This document shows positions 1 through 13,200 of a stretch of DNA of 64,000 nt, one piece after another. This DNA comes from Pseudovirgaria hyperparasitica (Eukaryota; Ascomycota; Dothideomycetes; Acrospermales; Acrospermaceae). The notes beneath the pieces are model-generated. The model had not been told where the DNA came from. It saw only the letters and a program-made list of their open reading frames with translations, and made no database searches. Position numbers and translations under genes: made by a program. The stretch spans positions 13,074-77,073 of the forward strand of contig NW_022985550.1 in assembly GCF_010093815.1 (NCBI RefSeq). Direction: 5' to 3'. The first letter of the stretch is position 1; every line of letters begins with the position of its first letter.

Positions 1-430
1 ATATATATATAGCTTATATTATTATAGAGATTCTAGTAGTCTATATAGATAGTACTCTATTAAAATTAGAGTATAAGACTATTTTTAATATTAATATCTC
101 TTTATTAATAGAGAGAGAGAAAATATCTTTTATCTTTCTTAGTAGACCTATAGTAGAATTCTAAGAAGAGTATTATTCTAAAGTTTTATATAAGTATAGC
201 TATTATTAATAGCTATATATAGATTATCTTTTATCTAGAATCTAGTAGTCTATAGAGATAGTACCTTATTAAATTAAAAGTATTTAAACTTTAATACCTC
301 TTATAGATAGAACTAGAAGAAATATTCTTTATCTTTCTTAATAAATCTATAGTAGAATTCTATAAAGGGTATTATTCTAAAATTTTAAGAGAGTATAGCT
401 ATTACTAATAGCTATATATAGCTTATCTTA
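1..430. repeat. About 209-bp direct tandem repeat, AT-rich
   Basis: The stretch at about 32-230 recurs, diverged, at about 241-429. Shared blocks include the start (CTAGTAGTCTATA), the middle (ATCTTTCTTA, CTATAGTAGAATTCTA) and the end (TATAGCTATTA, AGCTATATATAG). The first 20 bases of the window match the end of the unit, so a third copy probably continues upstream. No coding content is seen. It could be a subtelomeric satellite or the repeat region of a decayed element. Confidence 0.7.
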
Positions 431-807
431 TATAAAAAGTAGTAGTATTCTATATAAAGTTAACTAGTATAGACTCTAAATTTAGTACTAAGCTATTTAT
501 ATACTATTTATATCTTATAAGTATAAATAGGGAGTTAATAATATATATATAGTCTATTCACGCCCTATTAATAAGTAAGTAAATACCTAGTATATAGCTA
601 CCTAATTAACTAGGGATATACCGGTCCTAGAGGGGTATAAATAATATACTAACTAGTAGACTAAACTATCTCTCCTATATACTCGACTATAAATCTAATA
701 TCTAAGGAGGTATAGAGATAGATAGAAGTTAATGTATAAACCGTAATAATAGACTAGAGAATAGTACCTAACTTACTATACGATTATATATATCGCGTCT
801 AGTCTAA

Positions 808-907
808 AATAATAATGATTACTACCACAAGGTAATAATGAAAATCACTACTATAAGATAATAAGGATTACTACTACTACGGTAGTAATTATCATCACCA
901 CGACGGG
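808..907. repeat. Minisatellite, about 25-bp unit
   Basis: About four diverged units of the form TAATAATGATTACTACCACAAGG follow head to tail. A related array of ATAATAATAATTATTACCAC type lies at about 1,128-1,187. RIP-type transitions separate the units. No function can be read from it. Confidence 0.55.
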
Positions 908-1440
908 GCTTATTCATAGTATGGTAGTTATCTACCCGGCACTAAGGGCATAGATATAAAGGGAGCTATCAACTAAGGAATTAAACTATCCTTCGTAAAT
1001 AACCTATAATAGGTTAAATAGGCGGATTCTCTTTAAAATCGTTAATTATAAAGGGTGTATAATCCATAACCTAATAGCGTGCGTTAAGTCTAGTCACGAA
1101 GGCCTATTAGGGGAGGGAGGGTAATGTACACGATAATAATAATAACTATTACTACGGAATAATAATAATTATTACCACGATGGGTGGTTAGGGAAGCCTA
1201 GTATCAAGAAATAGTTTCCTATGAGCCCGGTAGAAACAGGTCGGATAACGCTCACTTATAAGCGGTCCGCTTGTAGCTTAACCCTACGCTACTAAAGTTA
1301 AGACTATTATATGGTTTATTATATGCTATTCTAGACGACATATCTAGAAGGTTTACCGTTCTATGTACGCCGACGTACGGACCTATAAGAGTAGCGTTTG
1401 TAGTATATTAAATCTTAGGGTATTTAAAGGTTATAGAAGC

Positions 1441-1462
1441 GTCTAGAATCGGCGATTCTAGG
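1441..1462. repeat. Palindromic 19-nt motif, founding example
   Basis: CTAGAATCG-G-CGATTCTAG has 9-bp inverted arms around one central base. Copies were read at 1,443, 2,084, 2,198, 3,653, 3,707, 3,777, 5,332, 6,284, 7,963, 9,001, 9,869, 10,101 (weak), 11,181, 15,072 and 16,858 (start positions). The least mutated arm reads CTGGAATCG, so the pre-RIP form was probably CTGGAATCG-N-CGATTCCAG. Copies lie in spacers, in one probable intron (7,963) and in frame inside three pseudogenes (2,084 and 2,198 in the lysine-rich gene, 3,777 in the 280-residue gene, 6,284 and 9,001 in the SNF2 gene); others (11,181 and 15,072) lie within the RecQ span. Confidence 0.8.
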
Positions 1463-1873
1463 TGCTTATTTATATTAAGTGATGAAGTTCGTAGATACGT
1501 ACGAAAATATAAAGAACTAAGAATTAATAAGACGGCTGAATGCCCACTCTTTTAGTATTACGGTCTAGCTATTAGTCTACGGCTATAGTATTATAGTTAT
1601 GGGCCTACCCTAGTACTAGATTATAATTTACTAATAACTACTTAAATCTTATACGCATGTCCGCACTTAAGAAAAACCCAACCCTTTAACTACTTAAGTC
1701 CATGTCAATATTATTAGGGTCGGTCGAATCTACCAATAAGGGCGGCGGGAAATCTAGGTTAGATCCAGGGAACGCTGTATCATAGTAAAGTTCTTAAACT
1801 ACGTGTTCGTCCTTAAAAGGGCCATAATTAGCAAGATACTATACCTAGGTAGTAAGCAGCCGGTCTTAGTTAA

Positions 1874-3584
1874 TAATAATGCCACTATTAGGCATACTAG
1901 GCTATGTATCGATCGTTGGCTGTTTAGATAGATCTAAGATCCGCGACCTAGAATCACCCTTACCATCCGATACGATAGCATCAGTGCCCTTAGGAGATAT
2001 ATACGATAACGTGGTAGTAATAGTCGGTATAGTTAGCGTAATTAAAGGAAAAACAGGAGGAGGGTTAAGGTCCGTAGAAGGTCCTAGAATCGGCGATTCC
2101 ACACGTTCCTTAGAAATAGTACTAGAGTCTACGAGGGGGTCTAGGGGGTTTATCCATATAGTATTATCGGGCACATTATCTAAAACCTTAGAGGCGTCTA
2201 TAATCGCCAATTCTAGTGCCTCCTCTAGTATCTCATTACTAAGTTTAACGCGCTTAACGGCCTTACTTAAATCGCTATACGACGCTATACGCTTCTTCCT
2301 TATAGTTACTTCGGCTATAGAAGACTTTTCGGCGGTATCAGCTGGCGGCTTCATACGACGTAATAAATCCTCTTCGTCACTCTCGTCGACTTCCTTAGAC
2401 GGGTTAAGGTCGGGATCGTTATACTTTAGCTTATCCCGAACTTACTATGTGGCGAGCTAATACGTAAAGCTAATGTTAGACCAATAATCATAGAAAATTA
2501 GACGACCGAGCGACTCCCTAAGTTAGCAAAGTACGGCGAGTTATCGCTCCTAATAATTAGTAGAAGTCTCGAATCTAGGTTCTTTATATACGGGCTAGGC
2601 GAGCCGAAGACAAAGACCCTCTACGAGAATTTTAGGGCTCCACGTAAGTCTCTCGAGCCGCTTATAGGGTGGAATCAAACGGTAGTATTCCTTAGAGCTA
2701 TAGAAGTATAGATCGATGTAGATATTAGGTCTATAGCCGCCCGCTCTAGCGCCACCTAGTATATATATAATCTTCGCGATAAAAGTAAATCTAGTATAGA
2801 GCTTGCCTTAATTCTCGAGACGCGAAATTCTCTCCGCTATAGCTAACCAGAACTACATAACGTAGTAGTATCTAACCGAGCGGTAGATAATAGGTTTACC
2901 TATTACTAGTCGATCAATAAAGAAAGCTATCGCCTAAGGTCGTAGACACCTACTAGGAAGCTTTGGGTCGTTAGAGATTATAAAGTTACTATCGTTTTTT
3001 TTGCGCTTTGGCGCTTTGGCCTTTTTTATAGCTGCGGCTATAACTAGAGTAGTGCTAGTCGGCTTTACGGTATCGGTTTAGTTTACCTTTAATCTTTTCG
3101 ATGGCGTTCTAACTACTTTCCAGACTTTAGATTTTAACGGTATTCGCGGTAGTAGCAAGTTAGAGGCATCGGGTTCGGAATCCGGATTATTAGGAAGTTC
3201 GCCATCTATAGGCGGAGGTATAGAACCTAAATCATTAGTATTATCTTCGGGTTCCTTTACCGAAGATAGTTCCGTAGTAGAGTATAGCGTTTCTATAGTC
3301 GGCTCTTTTACTACTATACTATTCTTAAGTAGCGGTGCGGTCTTAGACGTTTTACCGGTCTTACTTATAATAGAATCGGCGGTATTTTTAGTCTTAGAAC
3401 CCTTCTTCTTCTTCTTCGCGGGGGATAGTTTATTAGTTACTAGAGGACGGGCTACCACGGCTCGACCATATATAACGTTATCCCTAATTATATCCTCAAC
3501 GAAACGTGTACGGTTAGTATAAACTTCCTAAGATAGAGCTAACTTAATACTAGCGGCGCGAGCCGCATGTACACGAGGTGTCAT
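1874..3584 (-). pseudogene. RIP-damaged gene of unknown function, lysine-rich
   Basis: I do not recognise this gene. A single minus-strand frame runs from an ATG at 3,584 to about 1,874. It is broken almost only by TAG/TAA at positions that fit former CAG/CAA codons, so the ancestor was one exon of roughly 560 residues. It begins MTPRVHAARAAS, carries a basic stretch (AKKKKKGSK) near residue 50 and a second one (KAPKRKKN) further on; both look like nuclear localisation signals. The C-terminal third is acidic, then Pro/Ser/Thr-rich. Two copies of the 19-nt palindromic motif lie in frame near the C-terminus. It follows the next upstream pseudogene on the same strand, and its role is unknown. 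Confidence 0.6.
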
Positions 3585-3612
3585 CGGTATATATTAGATA
3601 GGTAGTTCTACG

Positions 3613-3735
3613 GTAGACGGTTAGTATAGAACATATATATCTTAAGAAGGGCCTGGAATCGTCGATCGTAGACGGTTATAGGGAACATATATATCTTAAG
3701 AGGGGTCTAGAATCGTCGATCCTAGACGGTTATAG
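3613..3735. repeat. 54-55-bp tandem repeat carrying the palindromic motif
   Basis: Two units (3,613-3,667 and 3,668-3,721) and the start of a third share GTAGACGGTTA, an ACATATATATCTTAAGA core and one copy each of the 19-nt motif (3,653-3,671 and 3,707-3,725). The array lies in the spacer between the two unknown minus-strand pseudogenes, just upstream of the ATG at 3,584. It may therefore have been a promoter or terminator repeat of that cassette. Confidence 0.7.
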
Positions 3736-3829
3736 GGAAAGACTATAGAGTATATATAATAACGAATGCGCGGGTATTGGAATCGCTAATCCCAAGGATC
3801 ACTAAAGCCGGGATTTAATATACCTAGAA

Positions 3830-4676
3830 ACTTAATAGCGCGCGTTTCGATCGACGGGAATACAATACTAAAGGATATTAGTAGATGATAGTAATTCGTA
3901 TGATTAGAAACCCACTAGACAATAGGTATAATATTAAGTATATCCTCCGCCAATAGCACGACGAGTAAGATATCAAATGGTATTTTATCATTATTAGAGT
4001 CCTCGAAAGCCATTCGTATACCGAGAAGGGTAGAATAGGCTCCGGCGTCTATAGCCCATCTATACTTCGATATTCTAAGGATAGGATAAAGAATCCGAGC
4101 GACGCTACTAACATCCGGGTCCTAATGATTAACCGTAGTTTCGACGATGCTTTTATACAAACCTCTTAGAACGTTACAACGTTTTTTTATATCCGACTTC
4201 GTCTTTACACATGTTAGTATAGCCACGTGTATAATGATTTTTATATTAAGATTATATGGCTCCATTACTAGAATTTCCTCAGATTCCAAAACCTTATAAT
4301 CCATGAGGGCGGCCACGAGTTCCGGACCGGCTCCTTTACGGATAACTACGTTAATACCACCGAAACGCTTAGCATCCAATTACCTCTACGTAGCGTTCAC
4401 CAAACAGACGTCCTTCTCTAGTATCTATATAATATTACCGACCACGAACTTTACGCTATTCATACGTGACGGTATTAGTTTTTTATAAGATTAATAGAAA
4501 CGATCGTTCCCTACTAGATTGTTCAGGTCTTAAAGTATCTATTAGGCATAGCATATGGATCTAGAAGTTTTAGCCGGTTCCGAAGGTCTAGTATCTTCCA
4601 CGGGTGGCGGAGCTAATTATACCGCCTTCCCTTTTCCTTTGCTTAGCTTAGTCAGAAGGCTCTAATCGCCTACCAT
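3830..4676 (-). pseudogene. RIP-damaged gene of unknown function, about 280 residues
   Basis: I do not recognise this gene. From an ATG at 4,676 one minus-strand frame continues to about 3,830. It is interrupted only by TAG/TAA (and one TAG-TAA pair) that are consistent with former Gln codons. It starts MVGD, then has a short basic run (SKGKGKAV) and a Pro-rich linker. A folded-looking domain follows (FGGINVVIRKGAGPELV onward) with alternating hydrophobic stretches. A diverged copy of the palindromic motif (3,777-3,795) falls near the 3' end. It sits between the SNF2 pseudogene and the lysine-rich pseudogene on the same strand, so it is probably part of the same co-oriented gene set. Confidence 0.55.
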
Positions 4677-5367
4677 TTTATTAAACCTATATAATCTATT
4701 TAGAGGCGTCTATGAATTACGATTACTAATAAGATAAACGAACGAATTATAAGACTTATTAACGTATACAAGAGTAAGTAAGTTAATATAGAAGAGAAAA
4801 AATTATAAGGTGGTATATATTCATATACCTTCGTGCAAATACTAAGCTAGTCTTATTTAGGTAGTAACATTATAAAAGTGAATAGAGGTTAATGAACCGG
4901 ATACAATATAGATAAGTAGTAAAGTAAAGTAATACTAAGTAAATGAAATGAACCCTCCCTTACGTCGCGTAAGTCGGAATAACGTAATACTAGTTCGAAG
5001 CCTATACTTACGTATACTAAGATGTTACTAGAAGTAAAAGGCTGTCGGCGCTCAACGTTTCCAGACGCCTCTAGTACAGAGTAGAACCACGTTTTAAAGG
5101 TATAGAAAACGAGTATAGGAATACTTAACGGAGCGTATAAGACAGTATTAGAAATTATAATAATATTTAACTAGGCGTCGATTATGAAAGTAAGGAGATA
5201 TAATAAGCCATAAGGACGACCATCCTTATATAGACTATTAAAGGAAAGATACTAGTAGCCACGAACACAATAAAATAACCAGTAGAATATAAATACACGC
5301 TATTAAAGAAAAGTACCAACCATAGACGCGACTAGAAACGCCGATTCCAATCCCTCCTAGAAGATAG

Positions 5368-8300
5368 TTAAGCCTTACCATTATCTCCACCTATGTTTAT
5401 TAGTATCTCATCTATTATAAACTACTCTACTATATAAGTAGTCTAGTCCTTATTAACGAATCGTTCGGTAGCGTGTTCTATTAGGAAGAGGTCTTTATAG
5501 TCTTCGATTAACTATATTATACGGATCGTAGGCTCTAATATAGATCTTAATAATATTATTTTCTCGCTGGCTTCTCGTAGTAAATGGATCCTATCTCTAC
5601 TATCTACCTCGTCCTTACCATAACTATAGGCACTACGCTTGGTAGGGTCCTTATCTAGGCGGTTATTAGGGCGGCGCATAGTATTACTAATAATGTTAAA
5701 TGTACTAGTAGCCCTCTCCGTTAGATTAGTAACACCTAGCCCCTCGCTTTGGTTAATAACGATACCACGGTTGAATATTAGGAGGCGTTTTATAACTTTA
5801 AGCACGGGAATAGCCGTGGATTCCGGTTTATATAGCTTCTTAAACTCCGGATCGTCTTCATAGATAATTAGACCGAAATCATGGTATACATCTCTAATTA
5901 TAGGATACTAGCCCTTAAGGATAGACGGAATAATAATATCGAGAGTAGTGTCGAGGGTGCCGTCCACGAGACTAGATAGAGTAGTAAACATCTTAGGTAA
6001 TGCTCGGCGAGTCATGGCCATGGACATTTTAGATGCCCATGTGTTTAGCATGTAGTACTTAGAAAGCAGGGTCGGTAAGAGCTATTTAAGTCGAAATATG
6101 CGACCTAAGAGCTGCCGTAGAAGAGCGAGATTAGCTGGATAAGAAAAGAAATGAACATTTCTATTCGCCTTCTATAAATTAAAACTAACCCCTATAATTC
6201 CGTATATATTAACGAACCAATCGATCCGGGAGGGAACTCTATTAATGTCGTCCTAATGGGTATTATCGCCGTCTAAGAACGCACTAGGATTAGCGATTCT
6301 AGGCGCCTCTAGTAGGTCGTCCTTATTACCGGCAATGTCGTTAGGCGTGGTCTTATTAAAGGTAGAGTCTATCTTCTAGTTGAATAGTCTATACTTTTAT
6401 TATCTAGTTAGCGCGTCGTCTTCGGTAAAGACACGTCCGACGTACTTAAAGCCTATTAGCCGTAACATATAATATACTAACTCACGCTTAATAGAATATT
6501 ACACCCATACGATGCCCTTCTCCTGGTACTTAAAGTACTACGTTATAGCTTATATAGCGAGTACTACGAGCCGAGGGGACCAGTTAAATAGAATACCTAG
6601 TAGTGCCACTAGCACGTTCTCTACTTCGTTAACTAGCTTAGTAAGTCCACTCTTAGGATGGCTTCGATCACGAGCTTAGGCGATATTTAGTAGGAAAGCG
6701 TATATCTAACGCGGGCTTACGTTCTTAGAGCCAGGACGAGGGAATTTTAGCTTCTATTCATTATCTTTCCTTAACGCTACTATGTCCCTACGCATGAAAA
6801 AGTGTGAATACCTAATATAGATAATAGTAGATATTAGTACTAAGTTCCGCTGTATGCGGAGTTCAGGCTTAATTCCGAGGGTCGGTGAGGATTCGGCTAA
6901 ATAAGCTTCTTTTGGGTCTCCTTACTAATCTTATCGTACTTAGCCTACACCTCTAGTAGATACGCTACTTTAATCTATACCCTTTCGGCCCGCGGAATAT
7001 AGTTACGGATTAAAGTAGCATTATTATCGCTATACCGTAAGTCGTTCGTGCGGCGAAGTATAAATACTCCGTATATTATACTTAAGTACTAGCCTTATAC
7101 TAGCTCTAATGGCGGCTTAGGATCATTACGGCCGGAACCTAGGTACTAGTACTTAAAGGCCGGAGAAGTTAGATATATACCTAGGACGCGATCTAGTTTT
7201 TCCTACGAAACGTCCGGATATAGTCTTACTATTATCGATAGAAACTTATATAGGTTAGACTTCGCCTTGAATGGCGGCTGTATACCGGAAATACCGTTAA
7301 AATAATCGTTAAGGGATGCGCTCTATTATATAACTTTAAGAAGACCCTATATATTACTAGTAAAGTTATAGACGGGAGTACTAGTCACGAGGACGTAGTA
7401 TTTAATATTAAGCTCGTAGATGGACCGGTTAGTCGTAGAGTTAATATTCCGGAAGCCGTATACTTCGTTAGCTACCGTATAGTCGAAGCACTAAGCGAGG
7501 TTCCAAGGGGCATCATATAGAAAATACTACTTCTCTATATATTTCATTTCTACTAATGCGACGGCGTCCTAATTTCTAGATTTAATGTTCTAGAACTCCG
7601 CGTACCCTCATATTTTCTCTCTCTACCTAGTAAGGCTATAACGGGCGTTAAACGTTGCGTAGGACATTAAGATAATAGTACGGGCGTTAATCTCCTCCGG
7701 TCTAAAGTACTAACTCTTCTATATTAAGATACCTACTAAACGCGTAGTACTAGTAGCTGATTTCCCGACCCTACTATTACCGTAACTAGTAATGACACGG
7801 AAGAGCGAGGAAAAGTCCGTAATCTACTCGGCGGTTTAGGTAAGAAGATTTACGGGTACTAATAGTAGGGCGGGCTTCGGAGAAGATACTAGAATACCCT
7901 TCTCGCGATTAGTGATGCGCTCGTTAATTAACTACATTTTAGTTAGATATATATAGGCGCGTCTAGAATCGGCGATTCTAGAGGCCACTAGGGGAAGGAA
8001 CTTACATGTAGCTAGTGCGCTAAAAGTGTAAATGTTTTACCTAGTCCGACACCATCTACTAATACTACACCCCGTGAAACTAAACTATCCATGCTCTTTC
8101 GGAGCTACTAAGCTCCTATAAGTTACTACTAATATAGAGTAACGCTAGGATTTATATTAAGAATCTAAGGTTTTCGGGTACTAGTAACTCGGAGACCCAC
8201 CGCGGCTATAACATAGTCTTATGGTTGGGCGGCGCCGTTATTACTCTAGTTATTTAACCAATCCTATAGTTTACTTCTCTTCTCGCTACCCGACTTTAAC

Positions 8301-9853
8301 TAATCCATAATTAGTACTATATTACTAAGATCCGTGTTAATGCGTGCGGTGATTACCGCCTTATTATTATTTACTTAAATAACCTCGTTAGTTTTAATCT
8401 CGGAGATCTTTTAAGTACCGCTTAAGCCCTTTATAAGATTCTTAATAGTAAGGTAAGAGTAGTACGGACACGTTTCTAGTTTAAGATAATCCGGATTAAC
8501 GACGTTACGATCCTTATAAGTTACTATAAGCATGGCCTAGAGCTCTTCTTTGGAGGGGAGACTCTCGAGATATAATCTAGCGAACACACGCCGATCGCCT
8601 ATATTAATGCCCTCGTCTTCGACTATAAATTCTAGATTATTATAGGTATCTATTAATACTCCCGATGGATTTAGACCGTGTTTCTATATATTAGTCCACG
8701 CTTTAGTATGGTACTCGGGTAATTTTTTCCTTAGTGCCTTTATAGGCTTTAAGGAACGTTTTAGTTTTACTAGGGTAGCTATAGGTCCTTCTTTTATAGT
8801 AGTATCTAGTATAGCTAGTGCGTCTAGCATGGGTGCGTCGAGGAGCGAGTTCGGATCTATTACTTAGATGTCTTCTATCGGGTCCTAATCTATAGTATCG
8901 CTAGTATTCTTACTAAGTTCCCTATTCCGGTTAGTGGTAGAGTTACCATCGGCGGCTTAGTGTTAATCTAAACGCCTTCTAGCTTTTTTCTTAGAAGGGC
9001 CTATAATCGTCGATCCTAGACGGGCCTATAGAGTGATTAGTAGATGAGTAGGGGGAACCTAGTTAGTAGGAACTTTCCGAGGCATTATAGACATCTACCT
9101 CGCGTTAGTATAGATAATTTTCATACGAAAGTTATCCTCGTATTCTTGCCCTTAGTTACGGGCATGGCGTCGGTATTTAAGTATATCGTTAAATAGAAGA
9201 TATTTATCGTTCTCCGATATACGCATTCGCGAAAGAGGATTCGTACGATTAGAAGATAGCTTAAGATCTATCCGGAGAATAAGAGACGCGCGCCACTAGT
9301 AATCTTCCTATTTACTACGACTAGCGGCTATTACTATAAGGTAATGGGCACGGTCTTCTTTAATAAGTTCTATAGCTAAAGTAAACTAGCTAAACGGATG
9401 CGAACCTTCTAGAATCCACGGGTTAAAGAACTCTACATAGTATTCATTAAGTAAGGCGTTAACTTTAGGATCCTAGAATAAAATGGCTGCTTTAACCACG
9501 CTAATTCCGAGGTTAGAGGTAATCTTACTAAGGCGACGGTCCTTTTCTAGCCTAGGTTCCTTTTTACGCTCCTATCTAGCCTCTTTTCCCGGCTTTGGCT
9601 CGATAGATGCGCCTTTTCCTACTTCGCCTGCTTCCTCCTCTATAGTAGCGACCTTAAGAAATCGCTCTATGGCTTTAGAATTATAGTCTATTAAGCTACT
9701 ACCTACGATAAGAGCGGATAAGGTGGTATATTTCTTCTATAACGCTGCTCTGGTTTCGCGAATCTCTTTAGTAGCTATATCTAAAAACGGATCGAGAAAA
9801 TTATTATCTTCTTTCTCTTATGCTTAAATATTAACTAGAAGAAAAGGAGCCAT
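5368..9853 (-). pseudogene. RIP-damaged SNF2-type ATPase/helicase
   Basis: The frame starts at an ATG at 9,853 (MAPFLLVNI), and a natural TAA lies at 5,368-5,370. In order on the minus strand: a long charged N-terminal region; the Q-motif-like segment before the ATPase; Walker A GVGLGKTF (about 8,032-8,053); the Ia-like segment LLLVPVNLL (about 7,850); a motif III-like stretch YVLVTSTPVYNF (about 7,370-7,400), matching the SNF2 LTGTPxxN block; a helicase C segment IVWVxYSIKREL (about 6,510); and motif VI LLGRIFRLK (6,081-6,131). Breaks are mostly TAG/TAA for Gln. At least one intron (GTAAGT donor just after Walker A, about 8,010) is needed. The family is SNF2-like DNA translocases, probably nuclear; what substrate it acted on is unknown. 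It is clearly non-functional now. Confidence 0.8.
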
Positions 9854-10249
9854 GATCTCTAGAAGGGTCTGTAAACGGCGATCGGTGGGTTAAATATATA
9901 TATATCGAAAAAATGAGATTACGTAAGAAAATAGTAAAATGATATAGGAGAGATGGAGAGAGTTAATGGAAATAATATATATAAATATATATTTTGGGTC
10001 TTATCACGTGTTATTACATAACCTTCTTATGTTACGTTATAACGTGTTACAAGTGAAGTGAATTAACCTATCGGTTTTATTAGAAATTCCAGCCCCTACT
10101 CTAGAAATCGCTATTTATAGGGTGCCCTATAGTTAAGGTCGTAGATTCTAGTTCTTATACTCTTATACTAAATGCGTAACTACGTTACTAGGAGAATTCT
10201 TTTCACGTCTCCCTCTTTATATTCTATTTAATATAGGGCGACGTGGATT

Positions 10250-13200
10250 AAGAGTACTAACTTATGGACGTTATCTATAGGCATTAAGATACTCTATAGA
10301 CTTTATATACTTCTAGACTTAAACTATAATAACTATAAATTCTACCGACCCTATCGACTAACATCTATAACTAGTGGAGTACCCTAATTAAATTCTAGAA
10401 TAGCATTCGTAATTTCATACGCCCCCTCTCGCCGCTTACGCTATAGCTAACGGGCTAATTCACTAGAGTCCCATGCACCTTCTCTTATTACCATTGGTAG
10501 TTGGCCCGTTTTCGAAATTCCAAACCCTTCTAACCGGGTAGCCTATTATCTAGATAGGTGGACTACTATTACGCTAAGAGCTCGATATAAACCAAATTTC
10601 TATATATACTTAATATTTCCCGGGAGCCGACGGAACCCTAGTTATCCCTCCAGTCTAGGCTCCCACCACGGATATAGAATTTATAGCTAGTAATAGGTGA
10701 AGTAGTACACGTGTTTGGGCATGATATTACTCTTTCGCATTTGGTCGGCTAGTACACGCTTAACCATGTCTATAAGTCGTCTATTATCTAAGTAGTACGT
10801 AGTATAGACTCCACTATTAGTACCGCATACATCGTAATAACTGGCCTACCATCGTCTCTACTCGGATAATAACTAGACGAGACTTATATATTATCTATTT
10901 TATAGACGACGTTCTTATGCTACCAGTTTCATAGACTATTATTATATAAACATTCGTTGATTATAAGTGTCCTCGCCCACGTAATCTTCGTCTAGACACG
11001 CACTAGGAAGTTCTAATACCCGCCCTTTCGCTGGTCTTCCTGCCTCGTCTATACTATTACCATGTACACGTGCTTATTTCATCTTATTCCACGTATAAGG
11101 CGGCTGGCGCGACGGTTAATTGGTCTAGGGTAGGTCGGGTTAACTATTTAAGGAACCCATAGGTGAGCTACTAGGAAGGTCTAGGATCGCCGATTCTAGA
11201 TCCTCCTAGAGGGTCTCTAAATGTAGTAGGAATGTTAATAGGGTAGGATCGCATACATCGTACTTCTCTTTAACCCCGTTATAGCTCTTTCTACTAAACG
11301 ACCCGTCGAGATACTCGTCTAGGAACACCCTACGACACCCTATCTAGTTTATATAAGTAAGTATCATCGCGTTCTTAGTAGTGGCTTCTTCTATCTTTAC
11401 GAAGATAGCGAGGCTTCTCGTTAGGTAGTCGCGACCGGCCCGGCCGCTTTCTTATATATAGTCTAGGAATGAAGAAGGAGCGCCTAAGTGTATCACGACG
11501 CGAATAGTAGCTAGGTTAACACCTAGGCCGAGAGCGTTTATAGTAACTATGATACCTTCTTCTTCGGCGATAAATCCGTTAAGGACCTACTCCTTAGCTA
11601 TACTCTCTTAATAGTACGCATTATAACCAAGCTCCCCTACGAGGCTAATAGCTTACGTGACCATAGGCGTAAAGACGAGACATCTACCGGTAATGCCCTA
11701 TCTAATACGTCGCACGTATTCCGCTTAACTACGGGTACCTCGAGCCTTCTTAGGTAGGCTCCTAAGCGTATACGTAATATTAGGCCGAGTTATAGCTTCG
11801 CGGTGGATGAATACATCTCTAGCGTTTATATATATGGCTTTCTATAGCCCTACTTTATCATCGGGTGGTAGGGTTATACTTAGGAGTATAATCTACACCT
11901 CTAGGTTAACTATTATTTAGATGTCGCGAAAGGCCGGCCGGAACTAGTTATTATTAATGATATAGTGGTACTTATCGATAATCACACGGTCGAGTAGTCC
12001 TAGGCTATTTATATGGTTTATAAACTATATGAACGGTTCGCCTTTTATAGACTCGGGCGTAATAATAATAATAGATATCCCGTAAGGGGGGTGCGTAGGG
12101 TCGAATGCTTCTATAGTAATACTACTATTATAATAACGGCGGATAAGGTTATCTCGAAGGGCCTTTAGCGGGATAATAACTAGTATTACTCTATCTAGTA
12201 CTATTAACGCAGCTAATATGAAAGGTAGACTTTTACCTAAGGTAGTCGGCTATATAACTAGTATCGGACTACGGCCTTCGACTAGCCCGGTAAATACCTT
12301 TTCTTATTAGGGTTATATTCTAGCGTTTTCATTACGGAGTACGACCTTAATAGTCTTATACGGGTCCTTCTCCCGGAGTGCAGCCTAATGGTAAGCCCGT
12401 GCTTATAAAATTCGTGTCTAGCTAGGTGTAACCTTATCGAACATAGATACCCCGATCTCGTGCTACTATACGCGACTAATCTAGAAGTACCTCTCTATTA
12501 CCGTCTTTACCGCACTAAACGGGCTACTTATATCACGACTATACGCGATCTAGATAATCTTTATACTATGACTAGCTTACTTATTAAGGATAGCGGTTAG
12601 ACTATTATCTCGGGTACCCGGATTCTAGTCCTCGTTCTATAGACTATTCTTATTAGCCTCGTCTATATAGTTAATCTCGTACTTCTAAAGCTTACGCTTT
12701 ATAATTGTAATCACGACTTAACGATAGTCTATAATACCCATGTTAACTACTCCTATACTAAGATGTATCTATTCCCTTATCGCATGGCTTATACGCTCGC
12801 TAGTCTAGTACGGTAATAGCTATATATGTATAGGGACGACTATCTATGTTAGATCCATGAATCTCTCGAGTTATTCCTTCCACGGGATAACTAACCAAAG
12901 ATACCATATTAGAATATTATATACGACCGGCGGTAGATATCGAAGAATTAGGCGGATATCTCCTTTACGTATATACCCTTTATGGTACTTTATTATAATG
13001 TAAAGCTTATTACTATAAAGAATAATATTACGTATATCACCCTATCGCGTGTTACGGTACCGTATACTTAGGATTTCTAGTCCGCGTGTAGGCTGTCTAG
13101 CTATTATATAGATAAGAATAAGTAGCTAACTAAGAAAGACTCGAATCTATTCGAGCTAGTCTTATGCTTTTTGTGTATCTAACTCTCCTCTGGTAAAGAA

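Noticed and set aside
1-100. Telomere end at the window start
   Set aside because: No TTAGGG/CCCTAA array is present; only AT-rich satellite.
1879-2460. Plus-strand 193-residue frame opposite the lysine-rich pseudogene
   Set aside because: The minus-strand frame extends much further with a single stop type (Gln) and joins a start at 3,584, so the plus frame is a shadow.
9483-9686. Plus-strand 67-residue frame within the SNF2 pseudogene
   Set aside because: The complementary strand reads as the charged N-terminal region of the SNF2 gene, continuous from the ATG at 9,853.
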